From Wenjunlia tyrosinilytica (GTDB taxonomy: Bacteria > Actinomycetota > Actinomycetes > Streptomycetales > Streptomycetaceae), in the NCBI RefSeq assembly GCF_014646055.1, contig NZ_BMMS01000017.1, positions 112,453 through 176,452 on the forward strand: 64,000 nucleotides of DNA, written 5' to 3'. Within the stretch, counting starts at the first letter, position 1, and every line of letters starts with the position of its first letter. The notes under the pieces were generated by a model. That model did no database searches. It was not told the DNA's origin and saw only the letters and a program-made list of their open reading frames with translations. Shown piece after piece: positions 38,211-47,099 of this stretch. The translations under genes were made by a program, and so were the position numbers.

Positions 38211-38563
38211 AGGCGACGAATACGCCGAACGAGAGCCCTCCGGGGAGCGACGAGACTTTGGTAGGGGTGCGGGTCGCCCCGAGACGCTACTTCCGCCTCT
38301 CGGGATCTGAACTTCCCGCCGATACCCCCGCTGACCTGCGCGCATAGTGTCAACGCCAGGAAAGCGACCATCCGCGGCCACGGCGGCGGCACGGCCCGCG
38401 CGGCCCACGGCGTGGCCGCGCAGGCACCTGCGGCCCGATCACCGTCACCGCCAACCCCTGTGAAACCGCGCGCGGCCGCGGGACCGCGGACCCACCGGAG
38501 ACCCTCCGCACCCGAGCGCTCTCACCGAACCTCACCCACCACTGAACGAAAGCGAGCTTTGCC
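38211..38563. other. Divergent intergenic region
   Basis: Holds promoters of the sensor kinase (minus) and the deacetylase (plus). The only notable element is GAGCGCTCTCA at 38514-38524, ~40 bp before the deacetylase start, which matches a half of the glucanase operator. No gene is supported. Confidence 0.45.
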
Positions 38564-39325
38564 ATGCCCTGGAAGAAGAGAGCAGGCTGGTTGAGCGCGG
38601 CGGCAGCCGTCCTGGCGGCCGCCTCCCTGACGGCGAGTTCCTTGTGGCCGCAACGCATCTCGCCGAGCGAAGCCCGGGCGAACGCCCACTCCAAGGCCGT
38701 CCCCGCCGGCCAGGTCGACTGCCGAAGGGCCAAGTGCATCGCTCTGACCTTCGACGCGGGTCCCGGCGAGGACACACCCCGCCTGCTGGACATCCTCAAG
38801 GAGGAGAAGGTACGGGCGACCTTCTTCCTGCTCGGCAGGAACCATGTCCTGCGGTACCCCGGCACCGTGCGGCGCATGGCGGCCGAGGGTCACGAGGTGG
38901 CCAACCACACCTGGTCGCACAGGATCCTCACCGATCAGGGCGCGGACGGCATACGCGCGGAGCTGTCCGGAACACAGGACGCCGTTGAGCGGATCACCGG
39001 ACGCAAGCCCACTCTGATGCGCCCTCCGCAGGGACGCACAAACGACGAGGTCTCCCGGGTCAGCAAGGAACTGGGCCTGGCACAGGTGCTGTGGAGCGCC
39101 ACCGCGAAGGACTACTCCACCACCGACCCCGCCCTCATCACCCGCCGCATCCTCGATGCGGCCGGACGCGACGGCATCATCCTCCTGCACGACATCTACA
39201 AGGGAACCGTCCCGGCCGTCCCGGGCATCGTCAAGGAACTCAAGAACCGTGGCTACACCTTCGTCACCGTTCCCCAGCTGCTCGCGCCCGCCGTGGCGGA
39301 ACCGGGCAAGGTCTACAAACCCTGA
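38564..39325 (+). CDS. Secreted polysaccharide deacetylase (NodB domain)
   Basis: A 253-aa exported CE4-family protein. The signal/anchor is ~1-26. The NodB motifs are TFDAGPGEDTP, NHTWSHRIL, RPPQGRTNDE and IILLHDI. In the first motif the second Asp of TFDDGP is Ala, a variant seen in several actinomycete homologues that removes one classical metal ligand. It probably removes N-acetyl groups from peptidoglycan, chitin or a capsular glycan. Start ATG 38564; the leader contains a sequence matching the glucanase operator half-site. Confidence 0.9.
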   Translation: MPWKKRAGWLSAAAAVLAAASLTASSLWPQRISPSEARANAHSKAVPAGQVDCRRAKCIALTFDAGPGEDTPRLLDILKEEKVRATFFLLGRNHVLRYPGTVRRMAAEGHEVANHTWSHRILTDQGADGIRAELSGTQDAVERITGRKPTLMRPPQGRTNDEVSRVSKELGLAQVLWSATAKDYSTTDPALITRRILDAAGRDGIILLHDIYKGTVPAVPGIVKELKNRGYTFVTVPQLLAPAVAEPGKVYKP

Positions 39326-39361
39326 TGTGCAAATCCTGGAGCCCGACCCCGCTCACGCGGC

Positions 39362-39400
39362 TCCCGAGCGTCCGGCCAGGCAGTTCCCGAGCGTCCGGCC
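39362..39400 (+). repeat. 16-bp direct repeat
   Basis: TCCCGAGCGTCCGGCC occurs at 39362-39377 and again at 39385-39400, a 23-bp period. It lies in the gap between the deacetylase and the large hydrolase gene. The origin could be a small duplication; a regulatory role is possible but not shown. Confidence 0.6.
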
Positions 39401-39566
39401 CGTGGGAATCGGTGCCCGCTGACGCAATTGTTGGCGTGATCGCGTCGTCGGGTTCCCCCGCTCCGCTCCTCACCGGCAACCCGCGGCCTTCACATCCCGT
39501 CATCCGGAAGGCGAGAGGCCCCGGGACCGACGGGCGCCCGAGCATGGGTTTTCAAGGAGGGGACCA

Positions 39567-42347
39567 TTGTTCCGTGCCCGACGAACAGGGGTCACTGCCG
39601 TGGCGGTGCTCGCCCTGGCGGGGGCGGCGCCCATACCGGCGTCGGCACAGCAACCGCCCGGAAACCGGCCGTTCACCGCAGCGGCCGACAACGGCGGCGG
39701 ACTTCCGCCGGGTTGGCGGATCACCGGGAAGGGGGCCGCCCGGGAGCTGGTGTGGCGGTCGGACACGCCGGTGCCCATGGGGGACGCACGTGTCGGGTTC
39801 TACACCGGGCATCGGCTGCTCGGGCGGCCGCAGCCCGGAAGGGACGGGCGCACGTTCCACCTCGGTCTGGAGGGCATGCGGACCGCTGATCTGAAGGGCC
39901 TTCAAGTCCGGGCCTCCGGTAGGCGACTGGACGCCCCCGGCACGCGGCCGCAACCGCACGACCGCGTCTCCGTGCCGAAGCAGCCGTCCGCACAGGCCCC
40001 GGCGGGCAGCGTCGACCCGGGCAAGCCGGGTTCGTACCGCACCGTCACCGGCGAGTACAACCTCAACCCGGTACGGCTGCCCGGCCTTTCGGTGCCGGTC
40101 GAGATGCGCGCCGTGGTGGTCGCGCCGAAGGGGGCCACCGGCCGCCGCCCGTTCGCGCTGTTCCTGCACGGCCGCCACTCGACCTGCTACAAGCCTCACG
40201 GCGACGTCACCGGCGACTGGCCATGCCCGACCGGTACGAAGCCGATCCCGAGCCACCGGGGCTATCTCCAGGACCAGAGGCTTCTGGCCTCGCAGGGCTA
40301 TGTGACGGTGTCGATCTCGGCCAACGGAATCAACAGCCAGGACTGGGCCGCCGAGGACGGCGGCGCGCAGGCCCGTTCCTCGCTGGTGCGGCTGCACCTG
40401 TCCCGCTGGGCCGACTGGGCCGCCCACCCGGCCTCGGCACCGGACGTCGTACGCAAGGCACCGAAGGCAGACCTGTCGCGCGTCCTGCTCGTCGGACACT
40501 CACGCGGCGGCGAGGGCGTGAACCGCGCCGCCATGGACAGCGTCCATCCGCCGCCCGCCGACCAGGACGGCGCCCGCGGCCCGGCCCGATGGCACATCGG
40601 CGGCACGGTCCTCATCGGCCCGACGATCTTCGGCCAGAATCCGGTCGCCGACGTGCCGTCGGTGACGATCCTGCCGGGCTGCGACGGCGACGTCTCCGAC
40701 CTGCAGGGCGAGGTGTACATCGACGGCACCCGCGGCGTCAGCCGCGGCACCGCACTGCACAGCGCCGTGTACGTGGTCGGCGCCAACCACAACTTCTTCA
40801 ACACCGAGTGGACGCCGGGCAAGGCGCAGGCGCCCGCCGACGACGACTTCGGGGACGACCCCGACCACAGGGACCCGGTGTGCTCCCCCGGCACCGGGAC
40901 CCGCCTGACCGCCGACCGGCAGCACAGGGCCGGCGCCACATACATCGCCGCGGCGGCACGGCTGTTCCTCGCCGGGGACGACCGGGTGCGCCCGCTGCTC
41001 GACGGCTCGGGCTCCAGGGCGCCCTCCGCGGATCCCGCGCGGGTGCTCACGCACGCCGTCGGCGCCAGGCGCACCGGCGGTTTCCTGCCGGACGGCCCGG
41101 TCTCGGTGACCGGCGGCGGTCGGCTGTGCTCGGCGGTGGACCCACACCCGTCCGCCGCCTGCCTCGCATCCGGCACGGTCGGCGCATCGCCGCACTTCGC
41201 CGAGTGGGAGACCGACCGGGAGACCGGCCGCCGTGCGGTGGCGCTGCGCTGGTCCGCCGCGGGGTCCGCGGTGCGGGTACGGCCCGCCGAGCCCGTCTCG
41301 CTCGACGGCGCCAAGGACCTGGCGCTGCGCGTGATCGTGCCGCCGAACACCTCCGGGACCCGGATGGAGGTGTCCATCGCCGACGCCTCCGGCCGCAGGG
41401 CGAAGCTCGGCCGCGTCCGCGCGGACGGGCTGCCGGGCACCGTGCGGACCGCCTCCTACTGGGCGCGCGAGCTGCGTGTACCGCTCACCGCCGCCCGCCG
41501 CGCCGGTCTCGACCTGCGCCACGTGGCGACCTTGGAGCTGACGCCGCGCACGCGCTCGGGCCGCGCCTGGCTGATGGACGCCTGGGGCTGGCGCCCCGGC
41601 ACCCCCGCGGTGCGGACGGCGGCGCTGCCGCGCGTCGACATCGGCCGCCTGGCGGTGAAGGAGGGCGACTCCGGAGTGCGCACCTACCGGGTGCCGGTGC
41701 GGGTGTCCGGGCACGGCAGCGGGCAGGTGCGCCTGTACGTCCTCGACCCGGTGACGGGCAAGGCCAAGGACCGGTTGGTGACCGTGCGGCCGGGCGGCCA
41801 CGACATCGAGGTGCCGGTGCAGGTCAAGGGCAACACCCGCTACAACTGGGACGTTCGGCACGACGTGCTGGTGAAGGCGGTCCACACCTCGGTGATCGGC
41901 TCCTACCGGGGCGGGGTCACGGCCGAGAACGACGACCCGAAGCCCAAGGTCACCGTGACGCCGCTCGCCGACCGGGTCACTGAGGGCAAGCCCCTGAAGT
42001 GGCGGGTGGACCTGTCCGCGGCGGCCGACATGGATGTGGAGTCGCTGTTCGTGGTACGGCCGGTCACCGGCGGGCCCGAACTGTCCACGAAGGACGTCGA
42101 CCCGCAGTGGCTGCAGGAGCACTCCGGTGAATCCCCCGATCCCGAGCGCCCGTTGTCCAAGCTGGAGTACCTCTACCTCCGGGTGTCCGTCCCGGCGGGC
42201 AGGAGGAGTGCCGAGGTGAGCGTGCCCACGGTCAAGGATCAGGTCCGGGAGCGGGCCGAGGCGGTCCGCTTCCAGTTGGCCGACGACACCGAAGAGCCGC
42301 GGGACGGAGGACCGGTGCTGACCGGGACGGTGCTCGACGCGTCGTAG
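39567..42347 (+). CDS. Large secreted alpha/beta-hydrolase with Calx-beta-like C-terminal repeats
   Basis: A 926-aa exported protein. The signal peptide is ~1-28 (TAVAVLALAGAAPIPASA). An alpha/beta-hydrolase domain lies at ~150-480: FALFLHGRHSTCY, nucleophile elbow LLVGHSRGGEGVNRA, and a His in VYVVGANHNFFNTEW. The C-terminal third has two beta-sandwich segments resembling Calx-beta repeats (VKEGDSGVRTYRVPVRVSG; VTEGKPLKWRVDLS). The start is TTG 39567, decided by AAGGAGGGG 5 nt before it. Probably an extracellular esterase or lipase; substrate unknown. Confidence 0.85.
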   Translation: MFRARRTGVTAVAVLALAGAAPIPASAQQPPGNRPFTAAADNGGGLPPGWRITGKGAARELVWRSDTPVPMGDARVGFYTGHRLLGRPQPGRDGRTFHLGLEGMRTADLKGLQVRASGRRLDAPGTRPQPHDRVSVPKQPSAQAPAGSVDPGKPGSYRTVTGEYNLNPVRLPGLSVPVEMRAVVVAPKGATGRRPFALFLHGRHSTCYKPHGDVTGDWPCPTGTKPIPSHRGYLQDQRLLASQGYVTVSISANGINSQDWAAEDGGAQARSSLVRLHLSRWADWAAHPASAPDVVRKAPKADLSRVLLVGHSRGGEGVNRAAMDSVHPPPADQDGARGPARWHIGGTVLIGPTIFGQNPVADVPSVTILPGCDGDVSDLQGEVYIDGTRGVSRGTALHSAVYVVGANHNFFNTEWTPGKAQAPADDDFGDDPDHRDPVCSPGTGTRLTADRQHRAGATYIAAAARLFLAGDDRVRPLLDGSGSRAPSADPARVLTHAVGARRTGGFLPDGPVSVTGGGRLCSAVDPHPSAACLASGTVGASPHFAEWETDRETGRRAVALRWSAAGSAVRVRPAEPVSLDGAKDLALRVIVPPNTSGTRMEVSIADASGRRAKLGRVRADGLPGTVRTASYWARELRVPLTAARRAGLDLRHVATLELTPRTRSGRAWLMDAWGWRPGTPAVRTAALPRVDIGRLAVKEGDSGVRTYRVPVRVSGHGSGQVRLYVLDPVTGKAKDRLVTVRPGGHDIEVPVQVKGNTRYNWDVRHDVLVKAVHTSVIGSYRGGVTAENDDPKPKVTVTPLADRVTEGKPLKWRVDLSAAADMDVESLFVVRPVTGGPELSTKDVDPQWLQEHSGESPDPERPLSKLEYLYLRVSVPAGRRSAEVSVPTVKDQVRERAEAVRFQLADDTEEPRDGGPVLTGTVLDAS

Positions 42348-42363
42348 CAGGAACGGGAGGAGG

Positions 42364-42407
42364 AGGTCGGCCGCGTGGCGTGCCACAGAAAGCCGCGCGG
42401 CCGACCT
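42364..42407. terminator. Bidirectional terminator between convergent genes
   Basis: A perfect 12-bp stem, AGGTCGGCCGCG (42364-42375) and CGCGGCCGACCT (42396-42407). The 20-nt loop contains a second small inverted repeat, TGGC...GCCA. It lies between the stops of the hydrolase (plus) and SnoaL-like (minus) genes. Confidence 0.75.
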
Positions 42408-42439
42408 GGCGCACGCACACGGTTTGGACGGCTTCTCCC

Positions 42440-42832
42440 TCAGCGGGCGCTGCCCGTGCGCCGGTCCGCTTCCGAGCCCTCGAGCATCAGCGTGATCTCT
42501 TCGATGCGCCGGAAGCGGCCGTCGGGTGCGAGTTCACCGAACAAGTAGACCTCCATGCGCACGGTGGATCCGTCGTTCTTTGTGATGTGGACCGTGTGGC
42601 GATCGGCGTACAGGGTGCCGTCGCAGAGCTCGTCGTGCACTTCGATGGAGCCTTCGGCCACGACCGTGCGCAGATGGGCGATGTGCTCGAGGAAGCCGTC
42701 GCGGTCGTCCCATGCCCCGTCCGTGCGCTGGCGGTGGTCGGGAGCGAAGTGCCGGTCGGCGGCCTCGTGCAGTTCCAGCCCAGGAGTGAACAGGAGGTCG
42801 GTGAGGGCAACGGCCATGCGGCTGCGGTTCAT
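42440..42832 (-). CDS. SnoaL-like/NTF2-fold protein
   Basis: A 130-aa small alpha+beta barrel protein: ALTDLLFTPGLELHEAADRH, HLRTVVAEGSIEVHDELC and GSTVRMEVYLFGELAPDGR are consistent with the SnoaL-like polyketide-cyclase fold. ATG 42832 has AAGGGA upstream. It is divergent from a MarR regulator, and the two 17-bp palindromes between them likely control both. Function unknown; members act as isomerases or ligand-binding proteins. Confidence 0.8.
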   Translation of the reverse strand: MNRSRMAVALTDLLFTPGLELHEAADRHFAPDHRQRTDGAWDDRDGFLEHIAHLRTVVAEGSIEVHDELCDGTLYADRHTVHITKNDGSTVRMEVYLFGELAPDGRFRRIEEITLMLEGSEADRRTGSAR

Positions 42833-42865
42833 GGCAATCCCTTTCGAAGCGCATATCCCGAATAT

Positions 42866-42923
42866 GCGTGCGCCGCGCACGCTTCCCGCTCACGGTAACA
42901 CCACATGCGTGCGCGGCGCACGC
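42866..42923. promoter_or_regulatory. Duplicated MarR operator
   Basis: Two near-identical 17-bp palindromes, GCGTGCGCCGCGCACGC at 42866-42882 and GCGTGCGCGGCGCACGC at 42907-42923. They differ only in the central base and their starts are 41 bp (about four helical turns) apart. Both have ATGCGTG as the left flank. They lie between the divergent SnoaL-like and MarR genes, so autoregulation by the MarR protein is likely. Confidence 0.8.
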
Positions 42924-42935
42924 TATTGTGGCGGG

Positions 42936-43379
42936 GTGGAGGATGACGCAGGCCGGCAGATCGCCGAGGCGCTGGGCACACTGCTCAAGCGCGCCACCCG
43001 CGCACGGCTGCATCGCACCCTGACCGAAGGCATGGGTGAGGCGGTGGACGAGCTGACCTATCCGCTCCTGAGCGCGCTGGCCCGGACCGGTCCCCGCAGC
43101 GCCGCCGAACTGGCCCGGGACGTGGGACTCGACCGCTCCGGTGTCACCCGCCGCGCCTCCAGGCTCGAGGACGCCGGGCTCGTGCGGCGTGAACCCGACC
43201 CCTCCGACCGGCGAGCGGCACTCCTGGTCCTGACCGACCACGGCCGACGAACCGTGGAGGCACTGCGTCGGCGCTTGGCCGACCGCATCGCGGCAAGCCT
43301 CAGCTCCTGGCCACCCGGCGAAGCCGAGACCTTCGCCCGCCACCTCCGCCGCTTCATCGCCGACGGCCCCTTCACCTGA
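42936..43379 (+). CDS. MarR family transcriptional regulator
   Basis: A 147-aa winged-helix repressor: TYPLLSALARTGPRSAAELA, DVGLDRSGVTRRASRLEDAG, and the wing RREPDPSDRRAALLVLTDHG. GTG 42936 is the start, 12 bp after the second palindrome; there is little room for a ribosome binding site, so a leaderless or short-leader message is possible. It is divergent from the SnoaL-like gene, which is its probable target. Confidence 0.93.
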   Translation: MEDDAGRQIAEALGTLLKRATRARLHRTLTEGMGEAVDELTYPLLSALARTGPRSAAELARDVGLDRSGVTRRASRLEDAGLVRREPDPSDRRAALLVLTDHGRRTVEALRRRLADRIAASLSSWPPGEAETFARHLRRFIADGPFT

Positions 43380-43480
43380 CCGCCACGGGCACCTTCAGCG
43401 GCTGCGGCGGGCGATCACCCGGCCGGGCTGCGCCCACGTCGCGGCGCCACGGCGGCGCCGCGGCCGGCCCCCGCCCCGCC

Positions 43481-44662
43481 TCACAGACCCAGGTCGGGCC
43501 CGAACGCCTCGTAGTGGATGCGTGAGGCCGGCACTCCCCGCTCCAGAAGCTGGCCCCTGATCGAGCGCATGAACGGCACCGGTCCGCACATGAGCACCTG
43601 CGTGCCGTCGGCGATCTCGATGGCCGACAGGTCGGCCAGACCGGTGCGCTCGGCCGGCCAGGGGCCCTCGGGGTGCTCGTACCAGACATGCGCGGTGGCG
43701 TTCGGGAGCTTGTCGGTGAGCAGCGCCAGGTCGCCGCGGAAGGGGTGGGTGCGCTCGCAGCGGTCGGCGTGCACCACGGTCACCGGGCGGGTGGCACCGG
43801 TGGCGGCCAGATGGGCCAGCATGCTGATCATCGGGGTGCTGCCGATTCCCGCCGAGGCGAGCAGGACCGGGCTGTCACCGTCGTCCAGGACCACATCCCC
43901 GAACGGTGCGCTGACGCTGAGGACATCGCCCTCGTCGACTTTGTCGTGGAGCCAGTTGGACACCTCGCCGTCCACGGCGCCCCTGATCCGCTTCACCGAG
44001 ATCCAGCGGTCGGTGCCTCCGGGAGCGCAGGACAGGCTGTACTGGCGTATCTGGCGTGCCCCGTCCGGCAGTTCGGCCCGCACCGAGACGTACTGCCCGG
44101 GCCGGAACAGCGGTGCCGGAGCGCGGTCGGCCGGGCGGAGCATGAAGGTGACGACCTCGTCCGTCTCCTCCAGTCGGCCGACGACCCGCCAGCGCCGCCA
44201 GACGTCCCCGTCGGCGACCCCCGCCTCGGCGTACAGGCGGGTCTCCATGGCGATGAGCGCTCCCGCCATCAGCCAGTAGACCTCGTCCCACGCCGCGGCG
44301 ACCTCCGAGGTGACCGCGTCGCCGAGCACGGCGCCGATGGCCTCGAACAAGTGGCGGTGGACGATCGTGTACTGCTGGGCGGTGATGCCCAGGGAGGCGT
44401 GCTTGTGGGCGATGCGGGCGAGGAGCTGGTCGGGGCGGCGGCCGGGGTCGTGGACGAGCATGGCCGCGAAGCCCGCTATGGAGCCGGCCAGTGCCCTGCT
44501 CTGTGTGCCGTTGACCTGGTTGCCCCGGTTGAACAGGTCCCGCAGCAACTCGGGGTGCGCCTCGAACATCCTTCGGTAGAAGACCGAAGTGATCTCGTCG
44601 ATCGAGGCGCCCACGAGGGGCAGGGTGGTGCGCACGACAGCGGCGGACTTCTCGGACAGCAT
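43481..44662 (-). CDS. hmp: Flavohaemoglobin (nitric oxide dioxygenase)
   Basis: A 393-aa three-domain enzyme converting NO and O2 to nitrate. The globin domain (~1-140) has the proximal His in IAHKHASLGI and CD/E-helix residues in FNRGNQVNGTQ. The FAD domain has RQYSLSCAPGG and the NAD domain GIGSTPMISML and VLMCGPVPFMR. Start ATG 44662 has AGGAGGTCGTG upstream, a very strong ribosome binding site. An NsrR-type operator at 44678-44696 lies immediately upstream and NsrR is encoded next door, so it is a nitrosative stress gene. Confidence 0.95.
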   Translation of the reverse strand: MLSEKSAAVVRTTLPLVGASIDEITSVFYRRMFEAHPELLRDLFNRGNQVNGTQSRALAGSIAGFAAMLVHDPGRRPDQLLARIAHKHASLGITAQQYTIVHRHLFEAIGAVLGDAVTSEVAAAWDEVYWLMAGALIAMETRLYAEAGVADGDVWRRWRVVGRLEETDEVVTFMLRPADRAPAPLFRPGQYVSVRAELPDGARQIRQYSLSCAPGGTDRWISVKRIRGAVDGEVSNWLHDKVDEGDVLSVSAPFGDVVLDDGDSPVLLASAGIGSTPMISMLAHLAATGATRPVTVVHADRCERTHPFRGDLALLTDKLPNATAHVWYEHPEGPWPAERTGLADLSAIEIADGTQVLMCGPVPFMRSIRGQLLERGVPASRIHYEAFGPDLGL

Positions 44663-44677
44663 CACGACCTCCTGAAC

Positions 44678-44696
44678 ATGCATCACAGATGCGTAT
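44678..44696. promoter_or_regulatory. NsrR operator upstream of hmp
   Basis: ATGCATCACAGATGCGTAT is an inverted repeat (ATGCATC / GATGCGT) ending 15 bp before the hmp start. It shares the half-site GATGCRTAT with the element upstream of nsrR at 45207-45226. Streptomyces NsrR is known to bind such 11-bp inverted repeats at hmp and nsrR promoters. Confidence 0.75.
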
Positions 44697-44743
44697 TTTC
44701 TTGTGTGCGGAATCGCGGCCACGGGGGCCTCGCCTCCGGATCT

Positions 44744-45190
44744 CTACACGGGCGGTGAAGTGAGCAGTCGCACGAGCACCGGTCGCGCGGGGGTGCCGAC
44801 CAGGTCCTGCACCGTCAAAGGATCGAGCACGCGGAAGAACGCCTCCTGCGCCTCACGCAGCGCGGTACGCAGACGGCACGCACCACGCAAGGGGCACGGC
44901 GCCGATGGATCCTCGCAGCCGACCACGTCACCCGCACCCTCGAGCTCGCGCACCAGCCAGCCGACCGAGGCCGCCCGGCCCCGGCCCGTGAGCTCCAGCC
45001 CGCCGCCGCGCCCGCGCCTGGCTTCGAGCACTCCCAGATGCTGGAGGCGGCTCACGACCTTGGCGACGTGGGTGTACGGCGCGGCCACGGAGTCCGCCAC
45101 CTCCCTCGAGGTGGGCACCTCCGTGTCATCCACGACCGCCAGACGCATGGTCACACGCAGCGCCAGGTCGGTGAACTTCGTCAACCGCAC
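44744..45190 (-). CDS. nsrR: Rrf2-family nitric-oxide-sensing repressor NsrR
   Basis: A 148-aa Rrf2 regulator. The winged helix is N-terminal (MRLTKFTDLALRVTMRLAVV; VAAPYTHVAKVVSRLQHLGV). The three [Fe-S] ligand cysteines have the NsrR spacing C-x6-C-x5-C in CEDPSAPCPLRGAC (~res 93-106). NO nitrosylates the [4Fe-4S] cluster and releases the repressor. It precedes hmp on the same strand, each with its own matching operator. Confidence 0.95.
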   Translation of the reverse strand: MRLTKFTDLALRVTMRLAVVDDTEVPTSREVADSVAAPYTHVAKVVSRLQHLGVLEARRGRGGGLELTGRGRAASVGWLVRELEGAGDVVGCEDPSAPCPLRGACRLRTALREAQEAFFRVLDPLTVQDLVGTPARPVLVRLLTSPPV

Positions 45191-45206
45191 ACCGGGAGAC
45201 TAGCAA

Positions 45207-45226
45207 GTGGTATCCAAGATGCATAT
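45207..45226. promoter_or_regulatory. NsrR operator upstream of nsrR
   Basis: GTGGTATCCAAGATGCATAT aligns with the hmp operator (TATC-N3-GATGCATAT) and lies 17 bp upstream of the nsrR start. The left half is degenerate, consistent with weaker autoregulation. Confidence 0.65.
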
Positions 45227-45389
45227 TTAGGGGGTCGGGAACCGGCCGCGGCCGCGGGGCCGTCGAGCTCCACGAGTCGGGCCCTTCGAGGACGAGCCGC
45301 ACCAGCGCCGTCGCCCGGAGACCCTACGCCAAAGAGACCGTGGAGCCGCTCCAGAGCCCTTTCGGCCCCGCCGCGCCGGCACCGCGGGC

Positions 45390-46853
45390 TCAACTGCTCG
45401 GCGCGGCCTGCGCGGAGGTGTCGTAGGTGAAGTACCACCAGTTGCTGGTATCGCTTTCCGTGCCGTCGGCGGCGATGGCCGTGATGTGCCATCGGCCCTG
45501 CTGGTCGCCGTACCAGTCGAAGGTGAACGAAGTACCGTTGGTGGTGTCGTTGAACGAGGTGACCCACACACCCGAGCACATGCACTCCACCTCGTACCGG
45601 TACGAGACAGCCTTCTCCTTCCGCGCCCACTCCAGCGTGGTATTGCGCGGATAGTTGGTCAGCACGCTCCCGTCCGCCGGGCCCAGGTGCTCCGGGGCGG
45701 AGGCCGTGAACTCCTCCGCAGGCGGGTCGGTCACAGGCGGCGGCGAGGAAGGGCGCTTGGAGGCGGACCCATGGGTTGACGGCCTGCGGTCCGTCCGGGT
45801 GGCTGTCGGCCGTGGCGCAGTGGTGGCGTGGGAGGTGCCGCCGCCGCCATGACCGCCGCCACCGTCACCGCCGCTGGTTGTCTGTCGGGGCGACGTGGAG
45901 CCGCCCGTGGTGGGGCCGCCCGTTGCGGCCTTGCCCGTGTCAGCCGGTTGCTGTCGGTCCAGCAGTTCCGGGCCGAAGCGCACAGCGCCTGCTGTCAGCA
46001 CAACGAGCACGACGACGGCCAGCGTTGCCCCGGCCCAGGGGCGCTGCGGTCGCGGGGGCGGCGGGAGCGGGCGGTTGTCGGGTAAGGCGCCGGGGGGCGG
46101 GCCGGTGCGGTCCGCATGGTCTTCGGCGGCTTCGAGGCGGGCGATGTCGCGGGCCACCGACTGCCGCAGCACCTTCAGGATCTGATCGGTCCGGTCGAGG
46201 ATGGCCTCCACCGTGGAGCGCAGGCCGGAGTCTCCCGGTGGATCCGGCGGCACCAGCGGCTGGCGGACCAAGGGAATCTGCTCCTCCACCGCCTCCTCGA
46301 CCAGCTGCACGGCCTCGTTGTGCACCTGCACCGCCGGGTGGTCCTCCCCCAGTTCCTCCCCCACCGAAGGTTCCTCGTCGGAGGACTCGCCCTCCGGTGC
46401 GGCGCGGGCGGCCAGCTCGTTGCGCCGCTGATGGTCGTTGCGCGCCTGGACGTCCTCGACCTTGTCGTCGAACAGATAGTCCCTGAACAGCTTCGTCGGC
46501 TTGGCCACAGCCGCGGCCCGGTAGTACACCTGCCTCACGTGCTCGCGCACCGGCTTGGTCAAGGCGTCCCCGGCGACCTCCTCAATCAGGTCCAAGATCG
46601 CCTCGAGGACGTCGCGGTTGGGCACCCGTTCCCCGTTGGCGATCCGGCTCAGTGTGGTGGGGCTGAATCCGGGCCCCAGTTTGGTGCTGATCGCCTTGTA
46701 GTCGTAGCCGAGCTCCTTCATCCGGTCGAAGAACTGCTCCCGCATCACATCGGCGAACGCACGCACCGGCTCGGGCAGATCGGAGGCCAGGGCGCTGCGC
46801 GGACGCCCCCGCCCGGACCTGCGGACCAACCCGCCCCCGCTCTCCTCGGACAC
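45390..46853 (-). CDS. Membrane-anchored HTH protein with extracellular C-terminal domain
   Basis: A 487-aa bitopic protein. Residues ~30-95 contain an XRE-like helix-turn-helix (ELGYDYKAISTKLG; SPTTLSRIANGERVPNRDVL). A linker follows, including an acidic, coiled-coil-prone segment (VQLVEEAVEEQ; DRTDQILKVLRQ). One TM helix lies at ~274-292 (TLAVVVLVVLTAGAV), then a Gly/Thr/Pro-rich stalk and a ~90-residue beta-rich outer domain with a CMCSGVW motif. Start GTG 46853 has GGGGGAG upstream. The layout suggests direct coupling of an outside signal to DNA binding. It is divergent from two coupled micro-ORFs across a pair of TTTCACCCCT repeats. Confidence 0.82.
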   Translation of the reverse strand: MSEESGGGLVRRSGRGRPRSALASDLPEPVRAFADVMREQFFDRMKELGYDYKAISTKLGPGFSPTTLSRIANGERVPNRDVLEAILDLIEEVAGDALTKPVREHVRQVYYRAAAVAKPTKLFRDYLFDDKVEDVQARNDHQRRNELAARAAPEGESSDEEPSVGEELGEDHPAVQVHNEAVQLVEEAVEEQIPLVRQPLVPPDPPGDSGLRSTVEAILDRTDQILKVLRQSVARDIARLEAAEDHADRTGPPPGALPDNRPLPPPPRPQRPWAGATLAVVVLVVLTAGAVRFGPELLDRQQPADTGKAATGGPTTGGSTSPRQTTSGGDGGGGHGGGGTSHATTAPRPTATRTDRRPSTHGSASKRPSSPPPVTDPPAEEFTASAPEHLGPADGSVLTNYPRNTTLEWARKEKAVSYRYEVECMCSGVWVTSFNDTTNGTSFTFDWYGDQQGRWHITAIAADGTESDTSNWWYFTYDTSAQAAPSS

Positions 46854-46886
46854 CGGTCTCCCCCTTCTGTCGCCGCAGCGGAATTG

Positions 46887-46927
46887 TTTCACCCCTGACC
46901 TGCGGTTATTTCAGTTTTTTCACCCCT
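46887..46927. promoter_or_regulatory. Paired TTTCACCCCT direct repeats
   Basis: TTTCACCCCT occurs at 46887-46896 and 46918-46927, spaced 31 bp (three helical turns) in an AT-richer divergent promoter region. They lie between the membrane-anchored HTH gene and the micro-ORF pair. They are candidate binding sites, possibly for the HTH protein itself. Confidence 0.5.
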
Positions 46928-47021
46928 TGAGGATGAATTCGCGGTCCCCGACGGTAGGTGTACCGGCTTCGGAGCGGACCCCGCAGCCGGGCCACCCCAC
47001 CTGCCGCTGTAGGAGACCAGC

Positions 47022-47099
47022 ATGCTCAAACACACCCGACGACCGCACCCGATTCGCCGCATTGCACCCGTACCGACCACTGCCGGGGCGGTGGGGTGA
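47022..47099 (+). CDS. 25-aa basic micro-ORF, coupled to the next ORF
   Basis: A short frame starting ATG 47022 with AGGAG 7 nt upstream encodes an Arg/His-rich peptide (MLKHTRRPHPIRRIAPV...). Its stop overlaps the start of the next ORF as GTGA. It may be a leader whose translation controls the membrane peptide, or a peptide in its own right. Confidence 0.45.
   Translation: MLKHTRRPHPIRRIAPVPTTAGAVG

Noticed and set aside
40500-42386. A minus-strand open frame of 628 codons opposite the secreted hydrolase
   Set aside because: Shadow frame. The plus-strand gene has a signal peptide, a TTG start with a strong RBS and an alpha/beta-hydrolase motif.
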